In this document: positions 46,474 to 57,900 of the stretch, piece by piece | Layout: each line of letters starts with the position of its first letter | Position numbering within the stretch: the stretch's first letter is position 1 | From: Sipunculus nudus | Lineage: Eukaryota; Annelida; Sipuncula; Golfingiida; Sipunculidae | Length of the DNA: 64,000 bases | Reading direction: 5' to 3' | Assembly (NCBI GenBank): GCA_026874595.1 | Contig: CM049306.1 | Coordinates: 81,556,142-81,620,141, forward strand | Program-made: the position numbers and the translations under genes | Notes under the pieces: model-generated | What the model saw: only the letters and a program-made list of their open reading frames with translations | What the model was told of the DNA's origin: nothing | Database searches by the model: none

Positions 46474-49400
46474 TTAGCTCAGCTGACTGAAAGTCATCTG
46501 AGCTATAGCGATCACTCTTTGTCCGTCGTCCGTCTGTCCGTCTGTCTGTCTGTCCGTCTGTCCGTCCGTTAACCAGGCACAAATCGTAACCGCTGGACCT
46601 AGAACCTTGTAACTTGGGATTCTGAGAGGTCCATAAAAAATCTCCTTGGAAACCAGAAATTAGGTCTCTGTTACCCATATCCTTTGAGCTATGTGGCCCC
46701 AAAGTACCCCCCAGAAAAGTCAAAAATTCCATACAAAAACTTCAATATCTCATTAACTACTTGACTGATGGTCATGATTTTTGGCATACATATTGATCAT
46801 GAGATGTTACATCACTTCCTGCAGACTGGTGGCGCCACCTGTATTTTTCGATTTTTTACGAATTTTTTTCTCTATTTTTGAGACCTTTAAAAATGTGAAC
46901 ATCTGTTAACAAGGCACAAATCATAAAGACTGGACTTAGAATCTTAATTCTTGACACACTGAGAGGTCCATGAAAAATATCCTTGGAAACCAGAAATTAG
47001 GTCTCTGTTACCCATATCCTTCGAGCTATGGGGCCCCAAAGTACCCCCCCAGAATAGTAAAAAGTTTCATACAAAAACTTCAATATTTCAATAACTACAT
47101 CACTGATGGTCTTCATTTTTGGCATACATATTGATCATGAGATGTTCGATCAGTTCCTGCAGACTGGTGGCGCCACCTGTACTGTTTGATTTTTTACGAA
47201 TTTTTCCTCTATTTTTGAGACCTTTGAGGATGCTGTCATCTGTTAGCGTGGCACAAATCGTAACGACTGGACCTAGAATCTTCATTTTCGACACACTGAG
47301 AGACCTATGAAAAGTCTCCATAGAAACCAGAAATTAGGTCTCTGTTACCCATATCCTTCGAGCTATGGGGCCCAAAATTACCCCCCAGAATAGTCAAAAA
47401 TTTCATACAAAAACTTCAATATCTCATTAACTACATCACTGATGGTCATGATTTTCGACATACATATTGATCATGAGATGTTTCATCAGTTTGTGCAGAC
47501 TGGTGGCGCCACCTGTATTTTTCAATGTTCACGAATTGTTTTCTCCATTTTTGAGACCTTTAAGGATGTAGTTATCTGTCAACAGGGTACAAATCGTAAC
47601 GACTGGACCTAGAATCTTCGTTCTTGACACACAGGGAGACCCATGATAAGTCTCCATGGAAACCTGAAATTTGGTCTCTGTTACCCATACCCTTTGAGCT
47701 ATGGCACTCCAAAGTACAGCTCAGAATAATGGAAAATTTGATACAAAAGCTAAAGTATCTGAACAACTAATGCAGAGATAACCATAATTGTTTGCATGGA
47801 TATTGATCATGGAGTGTTTCATAAGTTTCTGCAGACTGGTGGCACCACCTGTATTTGTTCGTTTTTTTTTTACGAAATTTTTCTGTATTTTTGAGACCTT
47901 TAAAGATATGAACATCTGTTAACAGGGTACAAATCATAAAAACTGGACCAAGAATCTTCATTCTTGACACACAGGGAGACCCATGAAAAGTCTCCATGGA
48001 AACTTGAAATTAGGTCTCTGTTACCCATATTCTTTAAGGTGTATGGGTCCAAAATACCCCCCCCCCCCCCCAGAATAATGGAAAATTTGATACAAAAACT
48101 GCAGTATTTCAATAACTACAACACTGATGGTCATGATTTTTGGCATACATATTGATCATGAGCTGTTCCATCAGTTTCTGCAGACTGGGTGTGCCACCTC
48201 TATTTTTTTTCAAATTTTTACGAATTTTTTTCTTTTTTTTGAGACCTTTAAAGATGTTGTTATCTGTCAACAGGGTACAAATCGCAACAACTGGACCTAG
48301 AATCTTCATTCTTGTCATGCAAGGAGGCCCATGAAAGGTGCCTGTGGAAACTTGAAATTAGGTCTCTGTTACCCATATCCTTCAGGCTATAGGACTCCGA
48401 AGTATCCCTCAGAATAATGGACAATTTGATACAAAAACTGAAGTATCTGAACAACTAATGCAGAGATCACCATGATTTTTTGCATGGATATTGACCATTA
48501 AGTGTTTTTATTAGTTTCTGCAGACTGGTGGAGCCACCTGTATTTTTGTATCTGCCAAAACGAAGTTTTGCGGATACTATGTTTTTGACCAAGTTCCTCC
48601 ACCGCGGCGGCGTTCGTTTCCAGAGAGCTCCTCGGAGACTAATGGACCGATTTTTCCCAAACTTACACCTATTATCGGGTCACATGTGAACTGGTGCCTA
48701 ACCAATTTGCGTTGACCTCTGACCTTTCCTCTCTATCCAGTGTCCATTTGTGGGTCTGTTTCCACTCATAAACCCTCATATCTCGGGAACCGTTTGACCG
48801 ATCAGGAAATAAAATTGATACAAATGTAGCCCTTGGATTGCTTTATAACATACACAAAAAATGGTGGCGCCACCTGTAACCATGTTTGCACAGTGTCCAT
48901 CTGTTCATCTGCCTTGGGTTAAAATCACTCATATCTCTGCAGTGAATTGACTAATTCACCTGAAATTCATCATGCGTATACATCCAGGATAGCTTTCTTG
49001 ATTTTATGACAGGTGGCGCCACCTACGTTCACGTTCACGCTGAAGACATTCAAGCTTATATCTTAGGAACCGTTTGACCGATCAGGAAATAAAATTTATA
49101 CAAATGTAGCCCTTTGATAGCTCTGTAACATACACAAAAAATGGTGGCGCCACCTGTAACAATGTTTGCACAGTGTCTGTCTGTTAGTCTGCCATGGCCT
49201 AAAATCACTCATTTCTCTGTAGTGGTTCGACATAACTGCCTAAAATTTTGCAGGTTTATACATCGTGGACAGCTTTCTTGATTTTATGACAGGTGGCGCC
49301 ACCTACATTCTAGTTAACGCTGCACACATCCAAGCTCATATCTCAGGAACCATTTGACCGATTGGGCCAAAATTGTGCATGTGTTTAGATCTCACATAGG

Positions 49401-49903
49401 TCTTTATCATACACAAAACTGGAGGGGTTACCTGCAAAGATTTTTGCACAGTGTTTGTCTGTTTGTCTGCCATGGGGAAAAATCGCTCATATACATGTAG
49501 TGGTTTGACTTTTCTGCCTAAAATTTTGCAGGTGTATACAACTTGGACAGCTTTCTGGATTTGTGGTAGGTGCCACAACCTACATACACATTTAGGCTGC
49601 AGACATCCATGCTAATATGCAACATACCTCACTCTATTTCCCCTTGCCACTCAATCCATGCCTCACTATCCGATTTTGGCAGATACATGTAGTCACTTGT
49701 CGGTTACCCGTATTCTAGTTTTCAAAAGTTTACACATTTTTCTCTATTTTTGAGATATATAAATACAGACTAAATCTTGGCCTGTTGGTTAATCTGTTTG
49801 ATGCTTCAGTTGAATGGGTATATACTACCATTCTAATGATAAAATTTCCTTTTGTGAATCTCTTCCCAGTCAGCTGAGCGTCATGACCCATGGGTCACTT
49901 GTT
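46474..49903 (+). mobile_element. Family B HINE-like element (copy 2), with nested F1
   Basis: It begins TTAGCTCAGCTGACT-GAA-AGTCATCTGAGCT (a 13-bp stem with one mismatch) and a GTCCGTCTGTCC-rich tract. About six tandem units of about 337 bases follow, with GGTGGCGCCACC at 46829, 47168 and 47504. It ends with AGTCAGCTGAGCGTC, the TGACCC-ATGGGTCA palindrome and CTTGTT. The 5' and 3' tips contain inverted copies of AGTCAGCTGAGC. F1 is inserted at 48548-49718. The element lies 250 bases upstream of the signal-peptide exon of the Ly6-like gene and is inverted relative to copy 1 in intron 4. Confidence 0.8.
48548..49718 (+). mobile_element. Family F1 rolling-circle-like element (copy 2), nested in B
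   Basis: It starts GTATCTGCCAAAACGAAGTT and GCGGATACTA, and ends GTAGTCACTTGTCGGTTACC, eight bases and CTAG (49715-49718), followed by TTTT. The core has four units with GGTGGCGCCACC at 48863, 49013, 49145 and 49292, separated by 132-150 bases, and CTCATATCTC(G/A)GGAACCGTT-like words. No reading frame of note. Confidence 0.75.
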
Positions 49904-49933
49904 AATAATATGTTTGAACTTAGATGAAAAAAA

Positions 49934-49935
<2 letters not shown>

Positions 49936-49974
<39 letters not shown>
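49936..49974. repeat. (TA)n microsatellite
   Basis: TA tract 30 bases beyond the 3' end of family B copy 2. Confidence 0.95.
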
Positions 49975-49978
<4 letters not shown>

Positions 49979-50271
49979 CCAGACTAAATAAAACAAATTA
50001 AGAATAATGTAATAAGACTTATTGCATGTTATTCATGTTATTCTTCTTATTCTTATTCTTATTGATAGTGGTGGTCCTAATCTTGACTGATCTTTGAGGA
50101 ATGCCACCAAATAATTTGTACCTTTAAGAATAGACTCTTTTAAAATAAATCGTTGTTTTCTTCAAACAACTTGTTGATAAACAGGCTCATTCATCCCTCA
50201 CACAGGCGTTAAGAGAACTTTTTCAACAGGAATTACCTTTAGTTGGTTAATAAGTATAGAGAGGAAGCCAG

Positions 50272-50700
50272 AAATTTTTTTTAAAATATATTTTTTGGTA
50301 ACCGCCTCCATTTTTTCTAATGTTAGCTTAACTATACATATGTTCATCTGCAGAATTCCAGTCCCGTTCCGGACTACTTAACAGGACAGTATCACACGCT
50401 TCCTATAATTTTATATCCCGGTGTTAACAAGGTCCAGTGTCCACTGCATCTATAGCTGCAGGCCCTGGGTGTGTAATCTTCCCCATTTCTAGGTCATACC
50501 ACCGAGAAACCCCGAAAGTCGCACTCATTTATGCGTGAAGCACGGCCGTTGGGCACGACTTTCACAATTAGCCTGCAGAGCGCTCATCCTGGCCGGGACC
50601 GACCGTGAAAAATCTCACCGCCATGGCTGAGAATCGAACTCACGATCTCCCAGCTTTGATTCCTGTGCTCTATATACCACTTAACCGCAAAAGACGGTCG
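50272..50700 (-). repeat. tRNA-derived SINE (copy 1)
   Basis: On the minus strand it begins with a tRNA-like head: GGTTAAGTGGTATATAGAGC (A-box region) and GAGTTCGATTCTCAG (B box at about 50630-50641). The body has CTGCGGGCT/AGAGCG and TTTCGGGGT words. It ends in an A-rich tail, seen as the T-run at 50272-50280. A second copy lies at 52250-52640. The SINE may belong to a widespread molluscan group, which is not proven here. Confidence 0.65.
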
Positions 50701-51664
50701 AGTGCGCAAGAAATCATTTAAATTCTACAGAAAATGTAGGTGAACAGCTGGCTTTAAGAAATTTATCGATCCATGTTAGTACAGGTGTAGTAATTCTGTA
50801 TTATTTTAACTTCTGTTTCTGTTTTAACCACAGCGGTTATGCGGGAATTATATCAAAAGCTTTCATAAAGTCAAAATACATGTATACAACATCTATATTA
50901 TACCTCCTTTACTGAGTATCTCAGTCTATTTTTCCATTACTTTTAATAACTGGTCAACTATTGGTCTGACAGACACAAACCCATATTATTGCTTTGTAAA
51001 TATGTCATTAAACTAAAGGTATTCCATCAGTGAGTCCCTTATAAGAGTTTCCATTACTTTGCATATTATGCTGGTTTAACTGATTGGTCTGTAGTTTACT
51101 GGAGTTGTCCTGCTTTCTTTTTCGTGAATGGCTGTAAGATTGGCACATTTCAAGTCATCGCATAGCTCGCCTTTCTGCAATAAGGATATGACAATTATGT
51201 TCAGTACGTTGCATGAGTTTTTTCAGAGTTCATAAAGAACCACAGGGTGTATGTCATCTACATGGCCAGAATTCGTTTGGGGACACTTTTTTTCAACCAG
51301 GGAGTACTAACCATGTTAAATCAGCCCACCATACCCACATTTGGTAATTAAATGAATGCAATTTTGCATTAAGTATCGGCTCTAATTGCAATAAGTAAAA
51401 AAGTTGTTGACAAAAATGAGTCACAGTGTCACAAAGTTTCTAAAATATCAATGAACTACGGTGTTTAAGAAATGAATAAAATAACGAAATGACTGATAAT
51501 ATGTCAGGATTCCCCCGTTTCAATGACATTGGTCGAGATACTCGGCCATTAAAAGTTCACATCGAAACAAATCATGCAGGATTTATAGATAGCTTTTATC
51601 CTGAAAAGATGTACATGTCCCCAACTCTCAGAACTGGATTCTTGATCATCACTGAATACATAAT

Positions 51665-53298
51665 TGTATTCACCAAAACGATTTTGCGGATACTATAATT
51701 TCACGCGGGTACCATTGCACCTCCGCCGCTGCGTTCGTCAATGAATAACTCTTCTGAGACCCTTGGACAGGTCTTTCTGGATCCTTTCATAAATATTTGT
51801 CACATGGGAACCGGTGCTTTACATAGACTGATGGCGCAACATGAAATCCTTTCACGTGGTGTCCATCTGAATGTGCATCTTTTTCTAGTGAGAATAGCAC
51901 ATCTCAGGAGTGGATGAACGTATTTGGCTGATACTTTGCATGTCCATCCATCTTGGATAGATTTCTCGTACACATGACCGGTGGCTCCTGTTATAATCAC
52001 GTATCCGTCGAGTATATCCTTGCATTTATCTCAGGAGTGTTTTGACGAATCCGTTTGATATAGATCTTTGATACTTTAATCTTATACATAAGCCTGGTGG
52101 CGCCACCTAAAATCGTTCACACGAGGCGGCCATTCATAAATCTTGTTTTTGTGAAACTTGCACATATCCCAGAAGTTGATGAATTTATCAGTCTGAAATT
52201 TTGCATTTTTTGTCGTAGACAGACAGGCGGCGCAACCTTATGTCCCGGGGTTTTTTTTTAGATTTTTTTTTTGGTGGAGGTAACTGCCTTTATTTTTGAA
52301 GGCTTGCTTAACTACATTGTATGTAATATATATACATCTGCAGAGTTCCATTCCGGTTTCGGACTACGTGACAGGGGCTTATACTCGATTATCCTGGTGT
52401 CAACCAGTTTCGGTGTACATTTCCTGCGGGTCCTGCATGGATGTGTGTCATCCCCATTGCTGGGTTGTAACACCGAGGAACCCCCGAAAGGTGCACTCCT
52501 TATTATGAGTGAAACACGACATTTGAGTCACGTCTAACCATTAAGCCCGCAGAGCGTTTATCCAGGATGGGGGCCGACTGTGAAAAACCTAACCGCCTCG
52601 GAACATCTCCTATCTTTGCTCCACCCCTGAGCCACAGAAGTCCCGTTTTCTTGAATACAGTTTCTCAGAAATTTTACATGTTCATCAATCTTGGGTAGAT
52701 TTCCGATATTCCAGACTAGTGGCGCCACCTACAATTACGTACTTGTAAAATACATTCATGCATTTATCACAAGAGTGGCTAAATGTATCAGCCTGAAATG
52801 TTGCATGTCCGAAGATCTTGGATAACTGTCTTCAGGTCTGGTGGTGCCATCAACAATCAATTTCATCTGAAGTTCATCTGTAGACCTGTTTTCGGTAAAA
52901 AAAATCACAGTCACTTATCTCAGGAGTCGTTCAATATAAAATACCTGAAGTTTTACATGTCAATCAATCTTGAATAACTTTCCCATACACAAGACAGGTA
53001 GCACCACATACAATAATGTATTTTTTAAATATATTTATGCATTTATCTGAGGAGTAGTTTGACATATCCACCTGAGATTTACGTGTCCATAGATCTAGTG
53101 TGGCATTTTCTTGCACACATGACACAATTTTTTTAGTTTCGTCCACTCATGGGTATAGCTTGAGATACCTGGGCATCTCTGAATCCACAAATTTGGAGGG
53201 CTGTTATGTCAGGAGATATTCCATGCCTCACTTTATTCATCTCTCTGTGATTTTGCGGATACTTTTATAGTCGCTTGTCAACTGTCCATATCTTAGTT
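51665..53298 (+). mobile_element. Family F1 rolling-circle-like element (copy 3), with nested SINE
   Basis: It starts GTATTCACCAAAACGATTTT and GCGGATACTA, and ends ATAGTCGCTTGTCAACTGTC, then ATATCTTAG, a decayed form of the F1 hairpin and CTAG. Units with GTGGCGCCACCTA occur at 52096 and 52724. A SINE (52250-52640) interrupts the core. GCGGATACTTTTATAGTCGC near 53254 resembles both the 5' and 3' subterminal words. Confidence 0.6.
52250..52640 (-). repeat. tRNA-derived SINE (copy 2), nested in F1
   Basis: Its body matches 50272-50620 in order: GGACTACGTGACAGG, CCGGTGTCAACCAG-like, CACCGAGGAACCCCCGAAAG, GCCCGCAGAGCGTTTATCC and CCGACTGTGAAAAACC. The T-run at 52250-52270 is its A-tail. The B-box end is more worn than in copy 1. 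Confidence 0.6.
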
Positions 53299-54915
53299 AT
53301 TATAATTATTATTACACTTTACTTTGAAAAATGGGAGGGGGATATGGTATACCCCGTTACAATTAAGGGCCTATATCCGGGGGGGGGGGGGGGGAGGGAT
53401 ACACGTGGTATACCCCGCCCCCGTCCTTCCCGCTCCAGTGCAAATGGAAATTGCTCTCCTGGCAATCTAGCATTGAGACTTTACTGTTTGATGACATTTT
53501 TCAACTGCATTTTCCTAAATGTTTATTCTAAGCTCTTCCTTTGTTTCTGTTTTGTCTGGTTAATTCCATGCATTCTCCTTTTGTTCCGTTATAAATACAG
53601 GACTGGAGAATTCCGCCGATACGTCTACCTTTTCCTGGTCTGTACGTGGGAGATCACCGTCGCCTTTTTAACACTTTTAGTAAGGTTTGGTACTCCTGAT
53701 CTGGTCTTTAATTTAGAATCATCATATTGCCAGGATCTCTTTGACCAGTTTGGCTCTGTGCCTTCATGGTTTTCTTGTGCTTATAGGTTATATCTGGTAA
53801 AATTACTCATTTGATTTCTAGCTTGACAGTATATTTTGTAAATATATATAGGGTGGATTCTTTAATTTGTATAATTTGACCACAGTCTGTTTTTTTGTTT
53901 CTGTTTTATATTTGATAGAATCTTTTTTATGTAGGATTAATATATGCCATGCTTTATTTCCTTTTTTTTTTTTACTTTCGTAAATATGAATTTTTGTTCT
54001 GTCTCTCTAAAGGAATTCATCCAAATGTAGGTTTACTTGTCCTTGGTGTTCTTTTATAGTAAAATGACCCAAAAATATCCAATTTTTATTTTACAATAAC
54101 CTTTATATATAGTTATATCTGTATTTTACATAATTATATCTGTTTTTTCTTTTTATAATTTGTGAATATTGTATCATGCATGAAGATGGTGTATCTTGGC
54201 CAACATGATAATATTAAGTCAGGTAACTGTCTCTGACCTATTACTATTATTATTATTATTAATATTATTATTATTATTATTATATAAATGTAATCAAGGT
54301 TGAATCAACATAGGTGGTCGGTGTTCATTTAGTCAAGGGGAATTTAGTTAAAAGCTTAATCACTATTGAGCATGCGTAACAATTGTGTGCTATTTTATAT
54401 AAAGAAAAATTATTTGTGACGACACCTTTTCCGGGCCGCTTATATCAACATGGAAGCAGCTTGACATTATTTTGAGCATCTTTTTGAAAGGAAAATGTAA
54501 CGCTGTACTTAATACCATATATAAGTAAGAAATTGACATATTCTTAGGTTCGATGAAAGAAAACAGACCAAAATTTCTGATTGAAGGTCGTGATTGAGTC
54601 AAATTTGAACGGTTGGTTCGAGCTCCGCTGTCCAACCAACGTTTTGATTGACAGATACAGATCTGCGGGCAGACTTGGTTCGGCGAAGCCGGGCGGTGGG
54701 TACCAGGACAGATGAAAACAAAGTTTTCAAACCTCCTTCACCGTTACTACTTGAAGACAGAGATTCGTGCTCATGATAACAACATTCTATGAAATAACAA
54801 GTTTGACCCTGAACTTGCAAGCCCTGTTCTGGGCTGCAGTAATCTTACTCCTTCTATTATCGCTCACAGCTGGCGTTTGACATTTCAAAACTCGGCTACC
54901 TTTCCAGACAGAAAC
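53275..54915. other. Intergenic upstream of ERI1
   Basis: No gene supported. It holds a G-run (53378-53393), a T-rich stretch (53880-54170) and a (TTA)n microsatellite at 54239-54282. Bases 54600-54915 are GC-richer and lie directly upstream of the ERI1 start codon, so they probably include its promoter and 5' untranslated region. Confidence 0.45.
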
Positions 54916-57900
54916 ATGGCCGAGTGTTTGGAAAGTTGTGTATCAAGCAAAAAAGTAAGACAATTCCGTACTATTGTTTACCTTTGCAAACGTCGTAAAC
55001 CTAACTGAAAGCGATATAGATACATTTACCTTATGAAAATTATTCAGATCAGTTGCCAGAAATGTTTACTTGTAGTAAAATATAATATGATTATGTGAGC
55101 TATAATTTAATAAAAAATTCCATTTTTGAATCATTTCAGTTAATAATCATGTCTACTTTGACAGGCATAGTGTTATTGTATTTATTCCACATTTTATATT
55201 TGTAATTTCATGATTTTAGATTTTCGATAGTTACTAGTATACTATGGTAAAGGTTGAGCCTCTTATTCTACTGTTAGGTGCCTAAAGATTTCTTCATATG
55301 TAGCTTACAAATTAGATAAAAGTCTTTTTGATGTATTGACAGTTGCCCTTAATAGCTCCCCGTGTGCCATAATTTCCTAGTGTCAATAGAGCAGAAAACA
55401 AACAAAAAAATACAATATGACCAATGTAGGATGTATAAAACTTTTGTCTTTACATTTAATTCTCAGGGTTACTTATTTGATCGTATTAACATAGTTTGAC
55501 CAGAACAGGAAGACACTGATAGTAAGTTTTCTATATTTGACAAGCACAGTATTAAAAGGAGGAACATTATACCACAAACTTTAAAATGGAAATCTAGGTT
55601 AACATAATTAATTACATAGTGGTATGGATATTATAGTAAAATGAATGCATACTGCAGTGCATAGTGTAATTTTACATTTAAGTATATTATCATATACATT
55701 ATATGGTAAAACAAATACTGGTAATGCTATTATCATGGGGAATATAGGGGCCTGATGGATTTATTGTAGTGATCTCTGCATTCAACATTGCATCCTGAGT
55801 CCACCAAAATTACACTTTAAGGAGCACCTTTTTGTTGTATATTGTATGAGTGTTTTATGTTTATTCAGAACCCATATAACCTAGGCCAGAGACATAAGAA
55901 GGGGTGGTGGTTTCTCTCTTATGTGGCTGATGCTAGTGCAGTCCAATTAGGCACTTGATGTAATTAGCACCGCTGGTAATCTCTTCAGAGGTGATGCCCA
56001 TTAAGGCCATCAGATCAGCTCTATGCACTCTACACAGATTACACAGATGATAGCAACTGAAGTACAGCTGACACTAGACACCACAACAGAATCTATTGTG
56101 ACAATAAACAAAATGACTTTGCAGAGCATATCAAATAGTTTGATATATTGGGAATAATATAAACTTCAATTTTATTTCTGTAATCTCTGTTTTACTGTCA
56201 TCTGAGCTATAGTCGTGGTCCTTTGTCCGTCGTCCGTCCGTCCGTTAACAGGGCACGTTTTAAAACCGTTGGACCTACGAATCCAAAATTCTGCATACCA
56301 TTAGATGTCCCCAAAATCTCCTACCATACCGAAAATTGGGTCATTAGAACTTCGTTCCTTCGAGATATTAAGGAAAAACCTCCGTTTTCCATAAAAAAGC
56401 AATTGTTACACTTCAAGTCTGCCTAATATCAAAACCACTGATCTGTTTTTGATCATATTTAGTATTCATATTCTTCCATACATTTTCTGTGCACTTACCA
56501 AAAATTAAGTCAGTATTGGGTATTATTTTGAAGTTATAGGCCAAAATATAATGCAATTTTTTAAAAATCAGGAAATATATTTGCTCACTTAACATGAGAA
56601 TTGCTGAAGCTGAAGACTTTTTTTCAGGAATATAACTTTATTTAATCAAGATTCAATTGTTTGCCCAAAAATTAGATCTGAATTTTGCAAATTTTTCAAG
56701 TTTTTAGCATAAATAAAAAATTAATACTTTAAATTTTGTCCAACTTTGGCAGTGGCACGTTTTTTCCCTGTAAGCACTGTTGATTTAATTTTCACAGCAT
56801 ATATACATAAGGATTTAATCTTTTAAAATCTGAAATTTCAAAGAAATTGTTTGATAAGAGTAGCTTTTATTCAAGTTTTCATACACCATGTTAAGTGTTG
56901 TTTATATCTGGCCCACCTAGTAGTACAGCCTTCACTTGCATTATGTAACCCACCCCAGGCAGCTTGCCTTGACCCAGCTTGGCCACTACTAGCAGGCTTC
57001 TCCTCTGCCCTGCACTCAACCCCCCCCCCCCAACTGGTGCATAAACTAGATGAATGTTATAATTTTCTGTATTTTATTTTATTCTTGGACATGCTACATT
57101 TTAGATTTTGTATTGTACCACCAGGGTTACAATGATTAAAGTGCACATTTAATTGTGTCCACAAAGTGATGTATTGCTATGAAAGTATGGATGTTCATCA
57201 GATAAGTAATGCTTTACTTCAGAAGAGTAAAACTTCACCAGGTGTGAAATTGACTATTAATTCCAGTTATTAATTATAGCTGAGATTATAATTAGCATAA
57301 TGATATTGTTTGTCTCTCATTCAACCAACAGTGTGTATACTTTATTTGAAAAGATGTTTTTATTTTATCAAATTTATTGAATCTTTTATTTTATTTCGGT
57401 GAATAAAATAAAGCTTGTCCTGAAAACTCCAATGTGCAAAACTTTTTAATAGGAATTCAAGGAATAATTTTGTAGATGCCATGTTGTGGCATTATTTTCT
57501 TTTACATTCAGTTTAAACATTTGATTTAAAAATAATAAAATATATGTGTATGCATAATATGACCCAATGTGAGCTACAATCTGGATATAAATAGGCTTAT
57601 ATATAAACTTAAATGCATTATTCCTTTGAAAGTGAAATGAAGGTATTAGTCCATTCTGTCCACTTGCCTGTCCATCTGTAAATTTTTCATATGCATCACA
57701 GTATCTCAAAACTTTTACTGTTTTTCTTCATGACAGTCTTGTCAGAGTATTAGTTTGCAATCATATATTGAGAACTTTACTATAACCAAGTAGGAGGGCC
57801 CTTTCCTCTTAGCTTCTCATATGCTTATATAAATATAATACATTACAATAGAATATTTTTCATATTTTGCATTTGCAAAATTGTCAAACTTTTGTCGTGA

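Noticed and set aside
50600-50700. Possible tRNA gene
   Set aside because: A and B boxes are present but the cloverleaf is not intact, and the segment continues into a SINE body with an A-tail shared by a second copy.
53275-53814. Longest plus-strand open frame of the 53-54 kb region (179 residues, hydrophobic C-terminal half)
   Set aside because: It runs through a homopolymeric G tract and T-rich DNA, has no recognisable domain or splice context, and hydrophobicity follows from T-rich codons.
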